Source of the DNA: Collinsella aerofaciens
GTDB lineage: Bacteria > Actinomycetota > Coriobacteriia > Coriobacteriales > Coriobacteriaceae
DNA: 64,000 bases
Reading direction: 5' to 3'
Assembly: GCF_015670795.1 (NCBI RefSeq)
Contig: NZ_JADPCJ010000004.1
Location: forward strand, 1 to 64,000
The notes beneath the pieces were generated by a model, which worked only from the letters and a program-made list of their open reading frames with translations, was not told the DNA's origin and made no database searches. Of this stretch, positions 35,132-45,108 are shown in pieces (the stretch's first letter is position 1; every line of letters starts with the position of its first letter). A program made the position numbers and the translations under genes.

Positions 35132-35980
35132 ATGGAGTATCTGAAGCTCAACAACGACGTAGAGATGCCCATCGAGGGTTTGGGCACCTTCCTCATGACC
35201 CCGGCCGAGGCCGAGGCGGCCGCAACCGCCGCGCTCACGGCTGGCTACGAGCACATCGACACCGCCAACGCCTACATGAACGAGCGCGCCGTGGGCCGTG
35301 CCATCGCCAAGAGCGGCATCGCACGCGACAAGATCTTCGTCTCCACCAAGCTCTGGCCGAGTGTCTACGACGCGGGCATGCCGGCGGTGGACGCCACGCT
35401 CCAGCGCCTAGGGCTCGACTACGTCGACATGCTCATCCTGCACCAGCCGGTAGGCGACTACCTGGCCGCGTGGCGCACGATGGAGGAGGCCTACCGCGCG
35501 GGCAAGGTGCGCGCCCTCGGCCTCTCCAACTTCCCGCAAGACAAGATTGCCGAGGTCATCGAGGTCGCCGACATCAAGCCGCAGCTCGTGACCGTTGAGT
35601 GCCACCCCTACCACGCCCAGCGCGACCTGCGCGCCTACCTCGCGCCGTACGGCACGGTGATCGAGGCGTGGTACCCGCTCGGCCACGGCGACAAAGGTCT
35701 TCTGGAGGAGCCCGTCTTCGTCGCTCTCGCCGAGAAGTACGGCAAGACCCCGGCCCAGGTGATCCTGCGCTGGCACGTGCAGATGGGAACCTCCATCATC
35801 CCCGGCTCCAAGAACCCCGCCCACATCGCCGACAACGCGAACATCTTCGACTTCTCCCTCACCGAAGACGAGATGGCCGAGATTGCCAAGCTCGACGGGA
35901 CCATGACCTACTACACCGCCACTGAGGAAGCACTCGCGGGCTACCTGGCCATACGCCCCGATTTCGACGCGCAGGAGTAG
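35132..35980 (+). CDS. Aldo/keto reductase
   Basis: A 282-residue reductase with the AKR tetrad: Asp/Tyr in HIDTANAYMNE, Lys in VSTKLWP, His in ILHQP, and the cofactor loop IIPGSKNPAHIADN. It is clearly a paralogue of the gene at 2150 (same length, MEY-xLNN start, NERAVGR segment) but much richer in GC at third positions. The ATG follows AAGGAGGAGACC. It begins an operon with an exported flavodoxin and an EFR1-type protein. Confidence 0.93.
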   Translation: MEYLKLNNDVEMPIEGLGTFLMTPAEAEAAATAALTAGYEHIDTANAYMNERAVGRAIAKSGIARDKIFVSTKLWPSVYDAGMPAVDATLQRLGLDYVDMLILHQPVGDYLAAWRTMEEAYRAGKVRALGLSNFPQDKIAEVIEVADIKPQLVTVECHPYHAQRDLRAYLAPYGTVIEAWYPLGHGDKGLLEEPVFVALAEKYGKTPAQVILRWHVQMGTSIIPGSKNPAHIADNANIFDFSLTEDEMAEIAKLDGTMTYYTATEEALAGYLAIRPDFDAQE

Positions 35981-36026
35981 CGCTCAGACGATAACGGACC
36001 AACCAAGCCAACGGAGGAGATGCCCC

Positions 36027-36653
36027 ATGACCGCAAACCCGACCGTGACTAGAAGAAACTTCCTACTCGGAGCCGCGCTGTGCGCAACGATGCTCTCCGG
36101 TTGCAACCAGGGTGACGACGGCCAAGCCGCCGCCGAGGACCAGCCCGCCGCCGCGCCCGCTGCAGGCGGCAACGTCCTCGTGGCCTACTACTCGGCACAG
36201 GGCCACACCGCTGCCGTAGCTCAGACCATCGCCGACGAGCTCGGCGCCGATCTCTTTAAGGTGACGCCTACGGAGCCCTACTCCGACGATGACCTCGACT
36301 GGACCGACGACAGTAGCCGCGTGACCCGCGAGCACGAGGACGAGAGCCTGCGCGACGTCGAGCTTACGCAGGTCACGCCGGACGGCTGGGAGAACTACGA
36401 CACCGTGCTCGTGGGGTATCCCATCTGGTGGGGCATCGCGGCCTGGCCCATCGACAACTTCATCTCAGGCAACGACTGGGACGGCAAGACGGTGCTCCCG
36501 TTCTGCACCTCTTCCTCCTCGAGTCTTGGCCGGAGCGGCGAGCTACTCGCCGAGGCCGCGGGCAGCGGGGAGTGGCAGGAGGGCCAGCGCTTTTCGTCCA
36601 GTGTGGACGAGTCCGGGGTTCGCGATTGGGTCGCCGGTCTCGGCCTGGCATAA
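36027..36653 (+). CDS. Exported flavodoxin lipoprotein
   Basis: A 208-residue flavodoxin carrying a Tat-type signal (TRRNFLLGAALCATMLSGC) that ends in a lipobox LSGC at Cys25-26. A Pro/Ala-rich linker comes next, followed by the flavodoxin domain: VLVAYYSAQGHTAAVAQTIA and the aromatic loop YPIWWGIAAWP. Tat export of a folded, FMN-loaded protein makes sense. It would carry electrons on the outer face of the membrane. It is in an operon with a cytosolic AKR and an EFR1 ferredoxin. The counterpart at 4271 lacks the signal. Confidence 0.88.
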   Translation: MTANPTVTRRNFLLGAALCATMLSGCNQGDDGQAAAEDQPAAAPAAGGNVLVAYYSAQGHTAAVAQTIADELGADLFKVTPTEPYSDDDLDWTDDSSRVTREHEDESLRDVELTQVTPDGWENYDTVLVGYPIWWGIAAWPIDNFISGNDWDGKTVLPFCTSSSSSLGRSGELLAEAAGSGEWQEGQRFSSSVDESGVRDWVAGLGLA

Positions 36654-36695
36654 GCAATTAGAGATGACAGACCGCTGACAATCTGGGAGTTTCGA

Positions 36696-37490
36696 ATGAT
36701 CCTATACTTCACCGGGACGGGCAACTGCCTCTACGTGGCGCGCGAGCTGGCCGCGGAGGGCGAGAGGGTCCTGAGCATCCCGCAGGAGCTGCGCCGCGAG
36801 GGCGAGCTCGCCTACGCGGACGATACGATTGGCATCGTGTACCCCATCTACGGGCACATGATGCCCGACATGGTGAAGACGTTCCTCGAGCGCGCGACGC
36901 TCGACACGCCCTACCTCTACTTCGTTTGCACCTACGGCAACCGGCACGCCAATGCCGTCGAGCTGTGCCTGGAGGACGCGCGGGCGGCGGGGCTCAACCC
37001 TGCCTACGCAACCACACTCCTCATGGTGGACAACTGGCTGCCCAACTTCGACATGGACGAGCAGCGCGCCCGCATTCCCGAGAAGAAGATCGGCGAGAAC
37101 CTTGCGCGCATCCGCGCGGACGTCGCGGCGCGCCGCCGCTGGATCGAGCCGGTGACCGACGAGGACCGCGCGGCGCACGAGCAGTTCATGAGCCGGGGCT
37201 TGTGCTTCGAGCCGGCGGCGCTGGGCGGATTCCTGACCGTTGATTCCGAGAAGTGCATGGGATGCGGGGCGTGCGCAAAGGTGTGCCCGGCTGGCTGCAT
37301 CGCGCTCGAGGGCGGTAAGGCCGTCCGTAACGCGCAGGCGGGCTTTGGCTGCAACGCCTGCCTCGCCTGCATGCACGCCTGCCCCGCGCACGCCATCACC
37401 TGCGCGGCGGGCGACAAGAACCCCGCGGCGCGCTTCCGCAACGAACACGTGACCCTTGCCGAGCTGCAAGAGGCCAACAGCGGCCGCTGA
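36696..37490 (+). CDS. EFR1-family ferredoxin (flavodoxin plus 2x[4Fe-4S])
   Basis: A 264-residue electron-transfer protein. The N-terminal flavodoxin-like part (MILYFTGTGNCLYVAREL) is followed by a ferredoxin domain with two clusters, CMGCGACAKVCPAGCI and CNACLACMHACPAHAI. It is a single cytoplasmic chain of typical length. It starts with an ATG 42 bases after the flavodoxin gene. Its partners are probably the flavodoxin and reductases of this region. Which donor it uses is unknown. Confidence 0.92.
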   Translation: MILYFTGTGNCLYVARELAAEGERVLSIPQELRREGELAYADDTIGIVYPIYGHMMPDMVKTFLERATLDTPYLYFVCTYGNRHANAVELCLEDARAAGLNPAYATTLLMVDNWLPNFDMDEQRARIPEKKIGENLARIRADVAARRRWIEPVTDEDRAAHEQFMSRGLCFEPAALGGFLTVDSEKCMGCGACAKVCPAGCIALEGGKAVRNAQAGFGCNACLACMHACPAHAITCAAGDKNPAARFRNEHVTLAELQEANSGR

Positions 37491-37551
37491 TGCGCTTCTC
37501 GCCAAGCCGAAAGCCTGCGGCTTCGGCTTGGTTCATTCAGAAAGAGGAACT

Positions 37552-38403
37552 ATGCACGTGAGCCATCTTTCACGCAGGTCCTTTATCGAGGCTGCCGCGC
37601 TCGCTGCGGGCGGGCTGGTACTCGGGGAAGGCCTGGTCGGCTGCGCGGATGTCCGTGAGCTTGGCGGCTACGTCCTCACGGAGGGGTCGCAGACAGACCG
37701 CGGCTTCGTCGTTGACGACGCCCTGCAGACGCCATCGGGCAGGACGCTGCACTTCTCGCTCCATGTGCCGGACTCCTACAACGGGTCCGTGCCCTATGCG
37801 CTCTACGTGGCCTGCCCCGGCTGGGAGGGGCTCTACTTCCAGGGCGTGGGGGCGAATCTTCAGGAGGACTACCCCTTCGTGGCGAACGACTACATCGCCG
37901 ACATGATCGTGGCCTCGCCCCAGCTCGACGACTGGGACGAGCAATCGGCGTCAGACGTGGTGGAGCTCACCGAATGGCTGCTCGGTGCCTACAGCATCGA
38001 TGCGGACCACGTGTACCTGAGCGGATGCTCGGGCGGCGGCGAGACCATCTCCATCGTCTTGGGAACACGCCCCGAGCTCTACCGACGCGCGCTTCACACC
38101 ATCTCGCGCTGGGACGGCGACATCGAGACGCTCGCCGCAGCCGAGGTTCCCGTGTATATGGCTATCGGCGAGAACGATGACTATTACGGCTCCGGACCCG
38201 CGCGCGAGGCGTACGAGGAGATTCGCGCCGCCTATCGAGCTCGCAGGCTTTCCGAGGAGCGCATCAGCGAGCTGGTGGTGCTCGATGTCAAGCCCACGAG
38301 TTACTTCACCGAGCGGGGCTTTGCTGCGGACGCGGGCCAGCACGGAGCGGGCGGCTACCTCTTTGCCCGTGACGAGGACATCATGGGATGGTTGTTCTCA
38401 TGA
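37552..38403 (+). CDS. Exported esterase-like alpha/beta hydrolase
   Basis: A 283-residue hydrolase with a Tat-like signal (HLSRRSFIEAAALAAGGLVL) ending near VGCAD, a possible lipobox. The nucleophile elbow is LSGCSGGGETI (Ser in GCSGG). The Asp candidate is in IGENDDYYG and the His in AGQHGAGGYL near the C-terminus. This resembles extracellular feruloyl-esterase-like or poly-ester hydrolases. The ATG follows AAAGAGGAAC and comes after a GC hairpin (37503-37529) that may weaken read-through from the EFR1 gene. Confidence 0.85.
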   Translation: MHVSHLSRRSFIEAAALAAGGLVLGEGLVGCADVRELGGYVLTEGSQTDRGFVVDDALQTPSGRTLHFSLHVPDSYNGSVPYALYVACPGWEGLYFQGVGANLQEDYPFVANDYIADMIVASPQLDDWDEQSASDVVELTEWLLGAYSIDADHVYLSGCSGGGETISIVLGTRPELYRRALHTISRWDGDIETLAAAEVPVYMAIGENDDYYGSGPAREAYEEIRAAYRARRLSEERISELVVLDVKPTSYFTERGFAADAGQHGAGGYLFARDEDIMGWLFS

Positions 38404-38522
38404 CGCGGAGAATAAAGGGACTGACGAGAAGGGCGCTGCGCCGCACGGTCGACATAGTCCTTGCGACCCTGCTTGTGGTTCAGATGTTTTCGCGTTTCTG
38501 GGTGCCCTGCTCATGCAGGTAG
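38400..38522 (+). pseudogene. Truncated small membrane protein (DUF4405-like start)
   Basis: A 40-residue frame overlapping the hydrolase stop (ATGA): MTRRIKGLTRRALRRTVDIV, then LATLLVVQMFSRF. The basic start and a single helix resemble the first helix of DUF4405 proteins, but the frame ends at once. Another frame continues with hydrophobic residues (FLGALLMQVVV), which suggests a frameshifted stump. Confidence 0.45.
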
Positions 38523-38561
38523 TCGTCCGCAGCGCCCGTCCGATCATACACTTGGCGAACG

Positions 38562-38601
38562 AAAAGGGGCGGTGGGCCTCCGTCTTCACGGGCCCACCGC
38601 C
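38562..38601 (-). terminator. Rho-independent terminator of the flavodoxin gene
   Basis: Eleven-base arms GGCGGTGGGCC and GGCCCACCGCC, followed on the reverse strand by CCTTTTCG, lie about 30 bases past the stop codon. Confidence 0.8.
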
Positions 38602-38627
38602 GCCGAACTGGGTTACGCAAGTCGGGA

Positions 38628-39077
38628 CTACGCGAGCTTCTTCGAGAGCGCCCTTGCCTCGTGCGTGTTGTCGACCATGCCGCCGTAGGTCATGCCGTAG
38701 AGCGCGGCGAAGCGCTTCATGGTGTACTCGCCCCAATCGAGCATCTCGCGCGTGGGCGCGCCACCTTGGAACACGAAATAGAGCGTCTTGCCGCTCATAC
38801 TGCCCTCGCGCACCGGACCGTAGAAGCGGTCGAGCAGGTTGCGCAGCATGCCGGAGAGGTTGTGCCAGTAGACGGGCGACCCCACGACCAGGGTGTCCGC
38901 CGCCTCGATGCGCGCGAGCACGTCCTCGAAGTCATCGTCGCCGTAGTTCTGGCCGTAGCCGTAGACCTTGTGCTCGGCAAGATTCAGCTGCTCGTACGGG
39001 CGATCGCCGATGAGCTCGCGCGCCAGGCGCGCCGTGTTGCCATCCTTGTTGGGGCTTCCGTTGATGAAAAGAATCAT
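38628..39077 (-). CDS. Flavodoxin-family NAD(P)H oxidoreductase
   Basis: A 149-residue flavoprotein: MILFINGSPNKDGNTARLAR at the N-terminus and SPVYWHNLSGMLRNLLDRFY for the flavin loop. It lacks the Cys cluster of the gene at 30741. The ATG at 39077 has AAGGAG eight bases upstream; a GTG nine bases earlier would overlap that site. It is a single gene between a terminator and a spacer to the hydrolase at 39196. Confidence 0.88.
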   Translation of the reverse strand: MILFINGSPNKDGNTARLARELIGDRPYEQLNLAEHKVYGYGQNYGDDDFEDVLARIEAADTLVVGSPVYWHNLSGMLRNLLDRFYGPVREGSMSGKTLYFVFQGGAPTREMLDWGEYTMKRFAALYGMTYGGMVDNTHEARALSKKLA

Positions 39078-39195
39078 ACGTCTCACTCCTTACGTATTGT
39101 CTGATACCGCCTTTACCATAGGCGTGAGAAGATCCGGCGAGAAGTTCCTGCTCGTAGGCAGCTTATAACCGTGGGGTGTGTACGTCTTGCCATCC

Positions 39196-40197
39196 TCATC
39201 GCTGCGCCTTCCAAAACGCGAGGGCATCGTCGATCCAGCCCTCTGCCACGGTGTCGACACCCAGGCCAGAGCCGTGGCTCAGGCCTTCGTAAACATGAAA
39301 CTCCGTGGGCACGCCCGTTGCTGAGAGCGCTTCGAGACGCGCCTGCATGGTGCGCCAGCTCGCGATGCCGTCGCGATCACCCACGCAGGCGTAGGTCGCG
39401 GGGTCGGCACCCGTCAGTTCGCTCATGCCGGTGTACTGCATGATGGCCGCCGCGGGCTGGGGCGTTCCTACTGGCGCGCCAAAGGCGGCCGGGCCGTAGC
39501 CGCCGACCCATGCCGCCATGCGCGCACCGGCCGAGCCGCCCCACAGCGAATAGCCCGACGTGTCCACGCTGAGCTCGTCGGCGTGCTCGAAGATGAAGGA
39601 GACGGCGCGGGCCAAGTCCTCGCAGGCGAGCTGCGCGTCCGGCCGATAGATGACCGCGAACCCGTTGACGCCGGAACGGGCCAGGTGCAGACAGTGCGGG
39701 AAGGAGTCGTGCATGGCAGCGACGTAGGCGAATCCGCCGCCCGCGCTTACCACGGCAAACGGTGCAGACGCGCCGCCCGCTCCCTCGGCAGCGAAGCGGA
39801 AGAGCCCCGTGTTGGCGAGCGAGGGGTCGGCGGCCTTCTCGGCATCCGTGTAGATGTCGTAGAAGAACGTCCGTTCCGCTGCGCGCTCTGACAGCAGATA
39901 GCTGACGACGTCGACCGTGGTGCTCGTATGGATTTCCGAGTACCACGGCAGGCAAGCGGAAAGGTCATCGAGCGTCATATCCTCCGTCGGCGGATGGAGC
40001 GTTGTGGGGAAGAGCAGCCGTCCGTAGCCATCGAGCAAAGGGTTGTTGATGACGTCGTAGATGGGCGTGTCCGCCGTGACCGGGCCCGGAGCGGAGCCGC
40101 GCGCGAACCCGGCGGTCCCGTCCGACGAGCAGCCGGCAAGGCTGCCCGCAGCGGCCAACCACACGGCAGCCTCCAGAAACGAACGGCGCGGCATCAT
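39196..40197 (-). CDS. Lipoprotein alpha/beta hydrolase (acetylesterase-like)
   Basis: A 333-residue exported enzyme. The signal MMPRRSFLEAAVWLAAAGSL ends at lipobox LAGC (Cys23). The serine elbow is LWGGSAGARMAAW (GGSAG), with HDSFPHCLHLARSG upstream. The His is likely in LSHGSGLG and the Asp in GDRDGIAS. The BD-FAE/acetylesterase type is the best fit. It overlaps the dihydrofolate-reductase-like gene by four bases (ATGA) in the operon 41897-39196. Confidence 0.85.
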   Translation of the reverse strand: MMPRRSFLEAAVWLAAAGSLAGCSSDGTAGFARGSAPGPVTADTPIYDVINNPLLDGYGRLLFPTTLHPPTEDMTLDDLSACLPWYSEIHTSTTVDVVSYLLSERAAERTFFYDIYTDAEKAADPSLANTGLFRFAAEGAGGASAPFAVVSAGGGFAYVAAMHDSFPHCLHLARSGVNGFAVIYRPDAQLACEDLARAVSFIFEHADELSVDTSGYSLWGGSAGARMAAWVGGYGPAAFGAPVGTPQPAAAIMQYTGMSELTGADPATYACVGDRDGIASWRTMQARLEALSATGVPTEFHVYEGLSHGSGLGVDTVAEGWIDDALAFWKAQR

Positions 40198-40901
40198 CGC
40201 CGCACTCGATAGACGAGGTGGAGGCCGTCGCCGGCAAGGCGCTCGACGCGCTCAAGCGAGAATACGTGCGAACCGCCGGCTGAGCGAGGCATCTCGTCGA
40301 AGACGGAAGCCGTTTCGGGCTCCCCCGAGACCGTCGGGGAGAGAACGAGGCTCAGCTCGTCAAGCACGCCCGCGGCAAGAAACGACATGTCCGTCTTTCC
40401 GCCGCCGCACACGAGCAGGCGCTCGATGCCAAAAAGCTCGCGCAGCTTGCGCAGGGCGAGCGGGAGGTCTAGCCCGCGCGAGCCGGCAAGCACGTATGAG
40501 ACGCCGCGCTCTCGCAGATAGTCGCGATACGCCGGCGATGCCGCCTCGGTGAGGATCTCGATGACGTGCGCGTCCGCACGGCCGGCGCGACGATAGGTCG
40601 CAGACTCCCATGCAATCTCCCCGGCGGGGTCGACGGAGACGTAGAACGATCGTTCGTCATGAGGCGCCACGAAGTCCCCCTTGGGCGCGCTCCCGTGGGT
40701 ATCGAGCGCAAGGGGGCGCGACCCGACGAAGCCCTTCGTGGTCACGGCCCCGTACGCCACGGCGTCCGCCCCGAACTCGACCTGCTTGCGAGAGTACGCG
40801 GCGCGTGCGGGCGAGGCGGCGGGGTCGAGCATGTACGCGCCGTCGATACGCCCGTTGAGCCCGGCAAAGACATGACAGACGACATAGGGTCTAATGTTCA
40901 T
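40194..40901 (-). CDS. RibD C-terminal / dihydrofolate-reductase-like protein
   Basis: A 235-residue NADPH-binding reductase of the RibD_C superfamily: IRPYVVCHVFAGLNGRIDGA, LREL-GIERLLVCGGGKTDMSF and LDELSLVLSPTVSG. The family reduces pteridine-like or other carbonyl substrates, and the substrate here is unknown. The ATG at 40901 follows GTAGGGAGCC, six bases after the aldo/keto reductase stop. Middle gene of a three-gene operon. Confidence 0.88.
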   Translation of the reverse strand: MNIRPYVVCHVFAGLNGRIDGAYMLDPAASPARAAYSRKQVEFGADAVAYGAVTTKGFVGSRPLALDTHGSAPKGDFVAPHDERSFYVSVDPAGEIAWESATYRRAGRADAHVIEILTEAASPAYRDYLRERGVSYVLAGSRGLDLPLALRKLRELFGIERLLVCGGGKTDMSFLAAGVLDELSLVLSPTVSGEPETASVFDEMPRSAGGSHVFSLERVERLAGDGLHLVYRVRR

Positions 40902-40907
40902 GGCTCC

Positions 40908-41897
40908 CTACCTTACCGTGTGCCCGCCGAAGACCATGAGGTCGAGTCCGTTGAGCAGCCCGTCGATCTTGGCAACCTCATCGTCGGTGAGCCCGACCTC
41001 GGCGGCACCGAGGTTCTCGAGCAGTCGTTCGGGCTTGCGACTGCCCGGGATGGGAATGATATAGGGCTTCTTCTCGAGCATCCAGGAAAGGGAGACCTGG
41101 GCGGGCGTCGCCGCGTGCAGCTCAGCCAGCTCGCGAACGAACCGCATGAGGGGCTCGGCGCGCCTTTCGCCTTCCTCTGTGTACTGCGGCATGCCATCGC
41201 GGTAGTCTTGGGCGCCCTCGAATCTGGTGTTGTGGCTGTACGCGCCCGTCAGAAAGCCGTTCGCCATGGGAGAAAAGGCCACGAAGGCAACGTTCAGCTC
41301 CTCGAGCACGGGGAACAGGGATTCGTTCCAGCGTGCCATCATGGAGTAGCGGTTCTGAACGGCGGAGACGGGGCACACCGCATCGGCGCGACGCAGGTAC
41401 TCCTCCGTCGCCTCGGAGATTCCCCAGGCGCGGATCTTACCTTCCTTGATGAGGTCTGCCATGGTGTCTGCAACGACCTCGGGCTCGACCTTTGGGTCGA
41501 TTCGGTGCTGGTAGTAGAGGTCGATGTGGTCGGTGCGCAGCCGGCGCAGGCTCTTCTCCACCGAGATGCGGATAACCTCGGGGCGCGAGTCCACGAGGAT
41601 GGTCTTGTCCGGGGCGTGCGTGACGCCGAACTTGGTGGCAATGACAACCTCGTCGCGCACGGGCGCGAGCGCCTTGCCCACCACGTCCTCGTTGTGCGCC
41701 TCGGTCCCATCAGCGCACGTGCCAACGTAGCACTCCGCCGTGTCAAAGAAGGTATAGCCCATCTCGTGGGCCTGACGGACGACGCTCGCGGCCTCGTCGT
41801 CGGGCATCGGGTCTCCGCTCGCGTGCGTGATTCCCATGCAGCCCATGCCGAGCGGGCTGACTTCGATGCCGCTCTTTCCCAAAACGCGCTTGTCCAT
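40908..41897 (-). CDS. Aldo/keto reductase (YhdN/AKR13-like)
   Basis: A 329-residue reductase with a type different from the LysR-linked ones: MDKRVLGKSGIEVSPLGMGC. Tetrad: Asp/Tyr in FFDTAECYVG, Lys in IATKFGV, His in LYYQHRID; the cofactor loop is IPGSRKPERLLENL. First gene of the operon with the RibD-like and esterase genes, divergent from the AKR at 42185 over a 287-base gap. Confidence 0.93.
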   Translation of the reverse strand: MDKRVLGKSGIEVSPLGMGCMGITHASGDPMPDDEAASVVRQAHEMGYTFFDTAECYVGTCADGTEAHNEDVVGKALAPVRDEVVIATKFGVTHAPDKTILVDSRPEVIRISVEKSLRRLRTDHIDLYYQHRIDPKVEPEVVADTMADLIKEGKIRAWGISEATEEYLRRADAVCPVSAVQNRYSMMARWNESLFPVLEELNVAFVAFSPMANGFLTGAYSHNTRFEGAQDYRDGMPQYTEEGERRAEPLMRFVRELAELHAATPAQVSLSWMLEKKPYIIPIPGSRKPERLLENLGAAEVGLTDDEVAKIDGLLNGLDLMVFGGHTVR

Positions 41898-42064
41898 TCC
41901 TGTTCTCCCTGTCTATGATATCCGTCATTTGTTTGCGACGCCCACGTCCGCCCGTTCATCGGACTCCGTTAGGCACATCCTCTGTCGATGGCCTTTGCTC
42001 TCTCATCGCCAAGCGTACGACCGCAAAGCGCTCGACGGAATCCCCCTTTGGTGCGGTGCCCTGA

Positions 42065-43036
<972 letters not shown>

Positions 43037-43080
43037 ACGAGCGGTTAGACCGCACTGATAACTTACTAGGAGGAATTGCC

Positions 43081-44244
43081 ATGAACTCATTCACGTACGA
43101 CTACCCGGTCAGGAACTACTTCGGCGAGGGGGCCATGGACCAGGCGCTCGACGCCGAGATGGGTGCCATGGGCAAGACAGTGATGCTCGCCTACGGCGGA
43201 GGCTCGGTCAAACGAACCGGCGTCTACGGCCACGTGGTCGATAAGCTCACGAGCGCGGGCAAGCGCGTGGTGGACTTCGGCGGCATCATGCCCAATCCGA
43301 CCTACGAGAAGTGCCAGGAAGGCGCCGCGCTCGCACGCAAGGAACAGGTCGACTTCATTCTCTCCGTCGGCGGCGGGTCGGTCTTCGACTGCTGCAAGGT
43401 GGTCTCCGCGCAGGCGATGCTTGACGAGGACATCGAGACGTTCGAGCACGTCGACGGCAAGATGCCGAGCTCGTTCATTCCCATGGGCTGCATCGTGACA
43501 CTCTCCGGCACGGGCGCCGAGCAGAACAACGGCGCCGTCATCACCAACGAGGAGACACACGTGAAGGGCGCCTATCTGGGGGCGATGCCCATGTGGGCGG
43601 CGCTCGACCCGGCGCTCACGCTCACCGTACCGCACGCGCAGTTCATGAGCGGCGCGTTCGACACGCTCTCGCACTGCATGGAGAGCTATTTCGGAAGCCC
43701 GCGCGGGCGCAATGTCACCGACGACATCAACCTCGCCATCCAGCGTAACGTCATCCGCAACATGCGGATCATCGCGGACGACGACCAGAACCTCGATGCC
43801 AGAAGCGAGCTCGTATACGACTCCGCCATGGCCGAGAACGGCGTGCTCAAGATCGGCAAGTCAACGGACTTCCAGGCGCACATGATCCAGCACCAGTACG
43901 GCGCGTACACCCACACCAACCACGGAATGGGCCTCGCGGTCATCCACCCTGCGCTCTACCGCCACCTGGCCCCCGAGGCGCCCGCGCAGTTCGCCCGCTG
44001 GGCGAGCGAGGTGTGGGGCGTCGACGCCAAGGGCAAAGACGACCTTACGGTGGCGCTCGAGGGCATCGACCGCCTGCAGACGTTCATCGGCAAGATGGGG
44101 CTTCCCACGAGCTTCGCCGAGATGGGCTCCGACGCGTCCGACGAGACGCTGCACAAGGTTGCGGGCACCTGCGTGCTCACCGGCGGCTGCGCCAAGAAAC
44201 TGGAGCGCAGCGAGGTGTTCCAGATTCTGACCGAGTGCCTCTAG
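43081..44244 (+). CDS. Iron-containing alcohol dehydrogenase (BDH-like)
   Basis: A 387-residue NAD(P)-dependent dehydrogenase. The dinucleotide loop is SVGGGSVFDCCK, and metal ligands are expected in FDTLSHCMESYF and HTNHGMGLAVIHP. It begins MNSFTYDYPVRNYFGEGAMD, the usual start of butanol-dehydrogenase-like proteins. The ATG at 43081 follows AGGAGGAATTGCC. It is cytoplasmic and follows an AKR gene. It probably reduces a fermentation aldehyde or ketone to an alcohol. Confidence 0.93.
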   Translation: MNSFTYDYPVRNYFGEGAMDQALDAEMGAMGKTVMLAYGGGSVKRTGVYGHVVDKLTSAGKRVVDFGGIMPNPTYEKCQEGAALARKEQVDFILSVGGGSVFDCCKVVSAQAMLDEDIETFEHVDGKMPSSFIPMGCIVTLSGTGAEQNNGAVITNEETHVKGAYLGAMPMWAALDPALTLTVPHAQFMSGAFDTLSHCMESYFGSPRGRNVTDDINLAIQRNVIRNMRIIADDDQNLDARSELVYDSAMAENGVLKIGKSTDFQAHMIQHQYGAYTHTNHGMGLAVIHPALYRHLAPEAPAQFARWASEVWGVDAKGKDDLTVALEGIDRLQTFIGKMGLPTSFAEMGSDASDETLHKVAGTCVLTGGCAKKLERSEVFQILTECL

Positions 44245-44255
44245 ATCGGCGGGGG

Positions 44256-44837
44256 TCCCGATCCGCCCGCGCCGAAGGAAACCGTACGACTCCGAGATGT
44301 CATCGTAATCGTAGGACCCGGCGAGCCCGCCGCGCCTGATGAATCCGTCGAAGTCGTCGTCGACGGCCCCCTGCTCGTCAAAGGAGAAGCGGTATTCGCC
44401 GAAGCTGAAGGGGAGGATGTGTACCTCCCCGTGGCGCCCTGTGAACAGGGTCGCCAGGTCCGAACTCAGGAGGAACGCGTTCGATCCCGTGAGGTAGATA
44501 TCCCATCCGCCACGCGCATGAATGCTATTAATTGCTTTCTCGAACCCCTCACACAGCTGCACCTCGTCGATGAAGAGACGGTTGCGGGCGCCCTCTTTGT
44601 GCCGCTCTATGATTTCGCGATGCAGCGCTGGTACTCGAGCAGTAGCTCGTTGTCGAGGTCCAGCAGATCGATGTAGACGTTGTTGGAGGATGGGTCCTTC
44701 CGAGCAACGGAGGTGGAGAACGCCTTCATGAGCTCGGACTTGCTGGAGCGGCGCATCCCCGTGATCACCTTGATGTCCCAGGTGCCCTCGAGCGCCCAAA
44801 GCCGCTCCATGTACGTAGTGCGGTCCACCCATGCCAT
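44256..44837 (-). pseudogene. Broken AAA (DUF4143-type) ATPase
   Basis: The first frame from the ATG at 44837 gives MAWVDRTTYMERLWALEGTW and KVITGMRRSSKSELM, a Walker A in which a Gly has become Ser (SSKS instead of SGKS). Near 44630 the frame shifts, and the second frame continues with the Walker B RLFIDEVQLCEGFEKAINSI, YLTGSNAFLLSSDL and FSFGEYRF. It ends against the dehydrogenase stop. It lacks the C-terminal half of the usual ~400-residue AAA_14/DUF4143 protein. Its leader at 44850 is intact. Confidence 0.85.
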
Positions 44838-44849
44838 CATCCGCTCCCT

Positions 44850-44892
44850 CTCGGTTTCGAAACTCGAATATTTCTAAAGTTTCGAAACCGAG
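44850..44892 (-). promoter_or_regulatory. Inverted-repeat leader of the broken ATPase gene
   Basis: Exact 15-base arms CTCGGTTTCGAAACT (44850-44864) and AGTTTCGAAACCGAG (44878-44892) enclose 13 bases. Each arm holds the dyad TTTCGAAA. It lies 13 bases upstream of the start of the ATPase remnant. This parallels the leaders at 23361 and 29474, although the sequence is different. Confidence 0.75.
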
Positions 44893-44975
44893 AAGACAAT
44901 ATACACAAGGGCGCGTCGGGGAGCGAATCCCGGTCGCGCCATGTCGGCAGCGATGCCGGGCGCATTCACGCGTGC

Positions 44976-45100
44976 TACAATGCGGACATCAGAGATGAAA
45001 ACACAGTCCCCGTCGGGTAGTCGTGGGCGTGCGGGAGTCCGCATCAGTAACCTGCCTCCTTGGTTGTCCCTTCTCTGCATGGTCATCTACATAAAGGAGG
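44976..45100 (+). ncRNA. Probable yjdF (azaaromatic) riboswitch
   Basis: A structured leader lies between a TACAAT -10-like element (44976-44981) and the yjdF start. TGCGGAC (44981-44987) pairs with GTCCGCA (45037-45043) and encloses the A-rich strand AGAGATGAAAACACAG and a CCCCG/TGGGC hairpin. yjdF genes are typically preceded by this riboswitch class, which senses azaaromatic compounds (established for the class). The identification rests on position and the closing stem; a covariance model would be decisive. Confidence 0.7.
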
Positions 45101-45108
45101 AACCAGCC

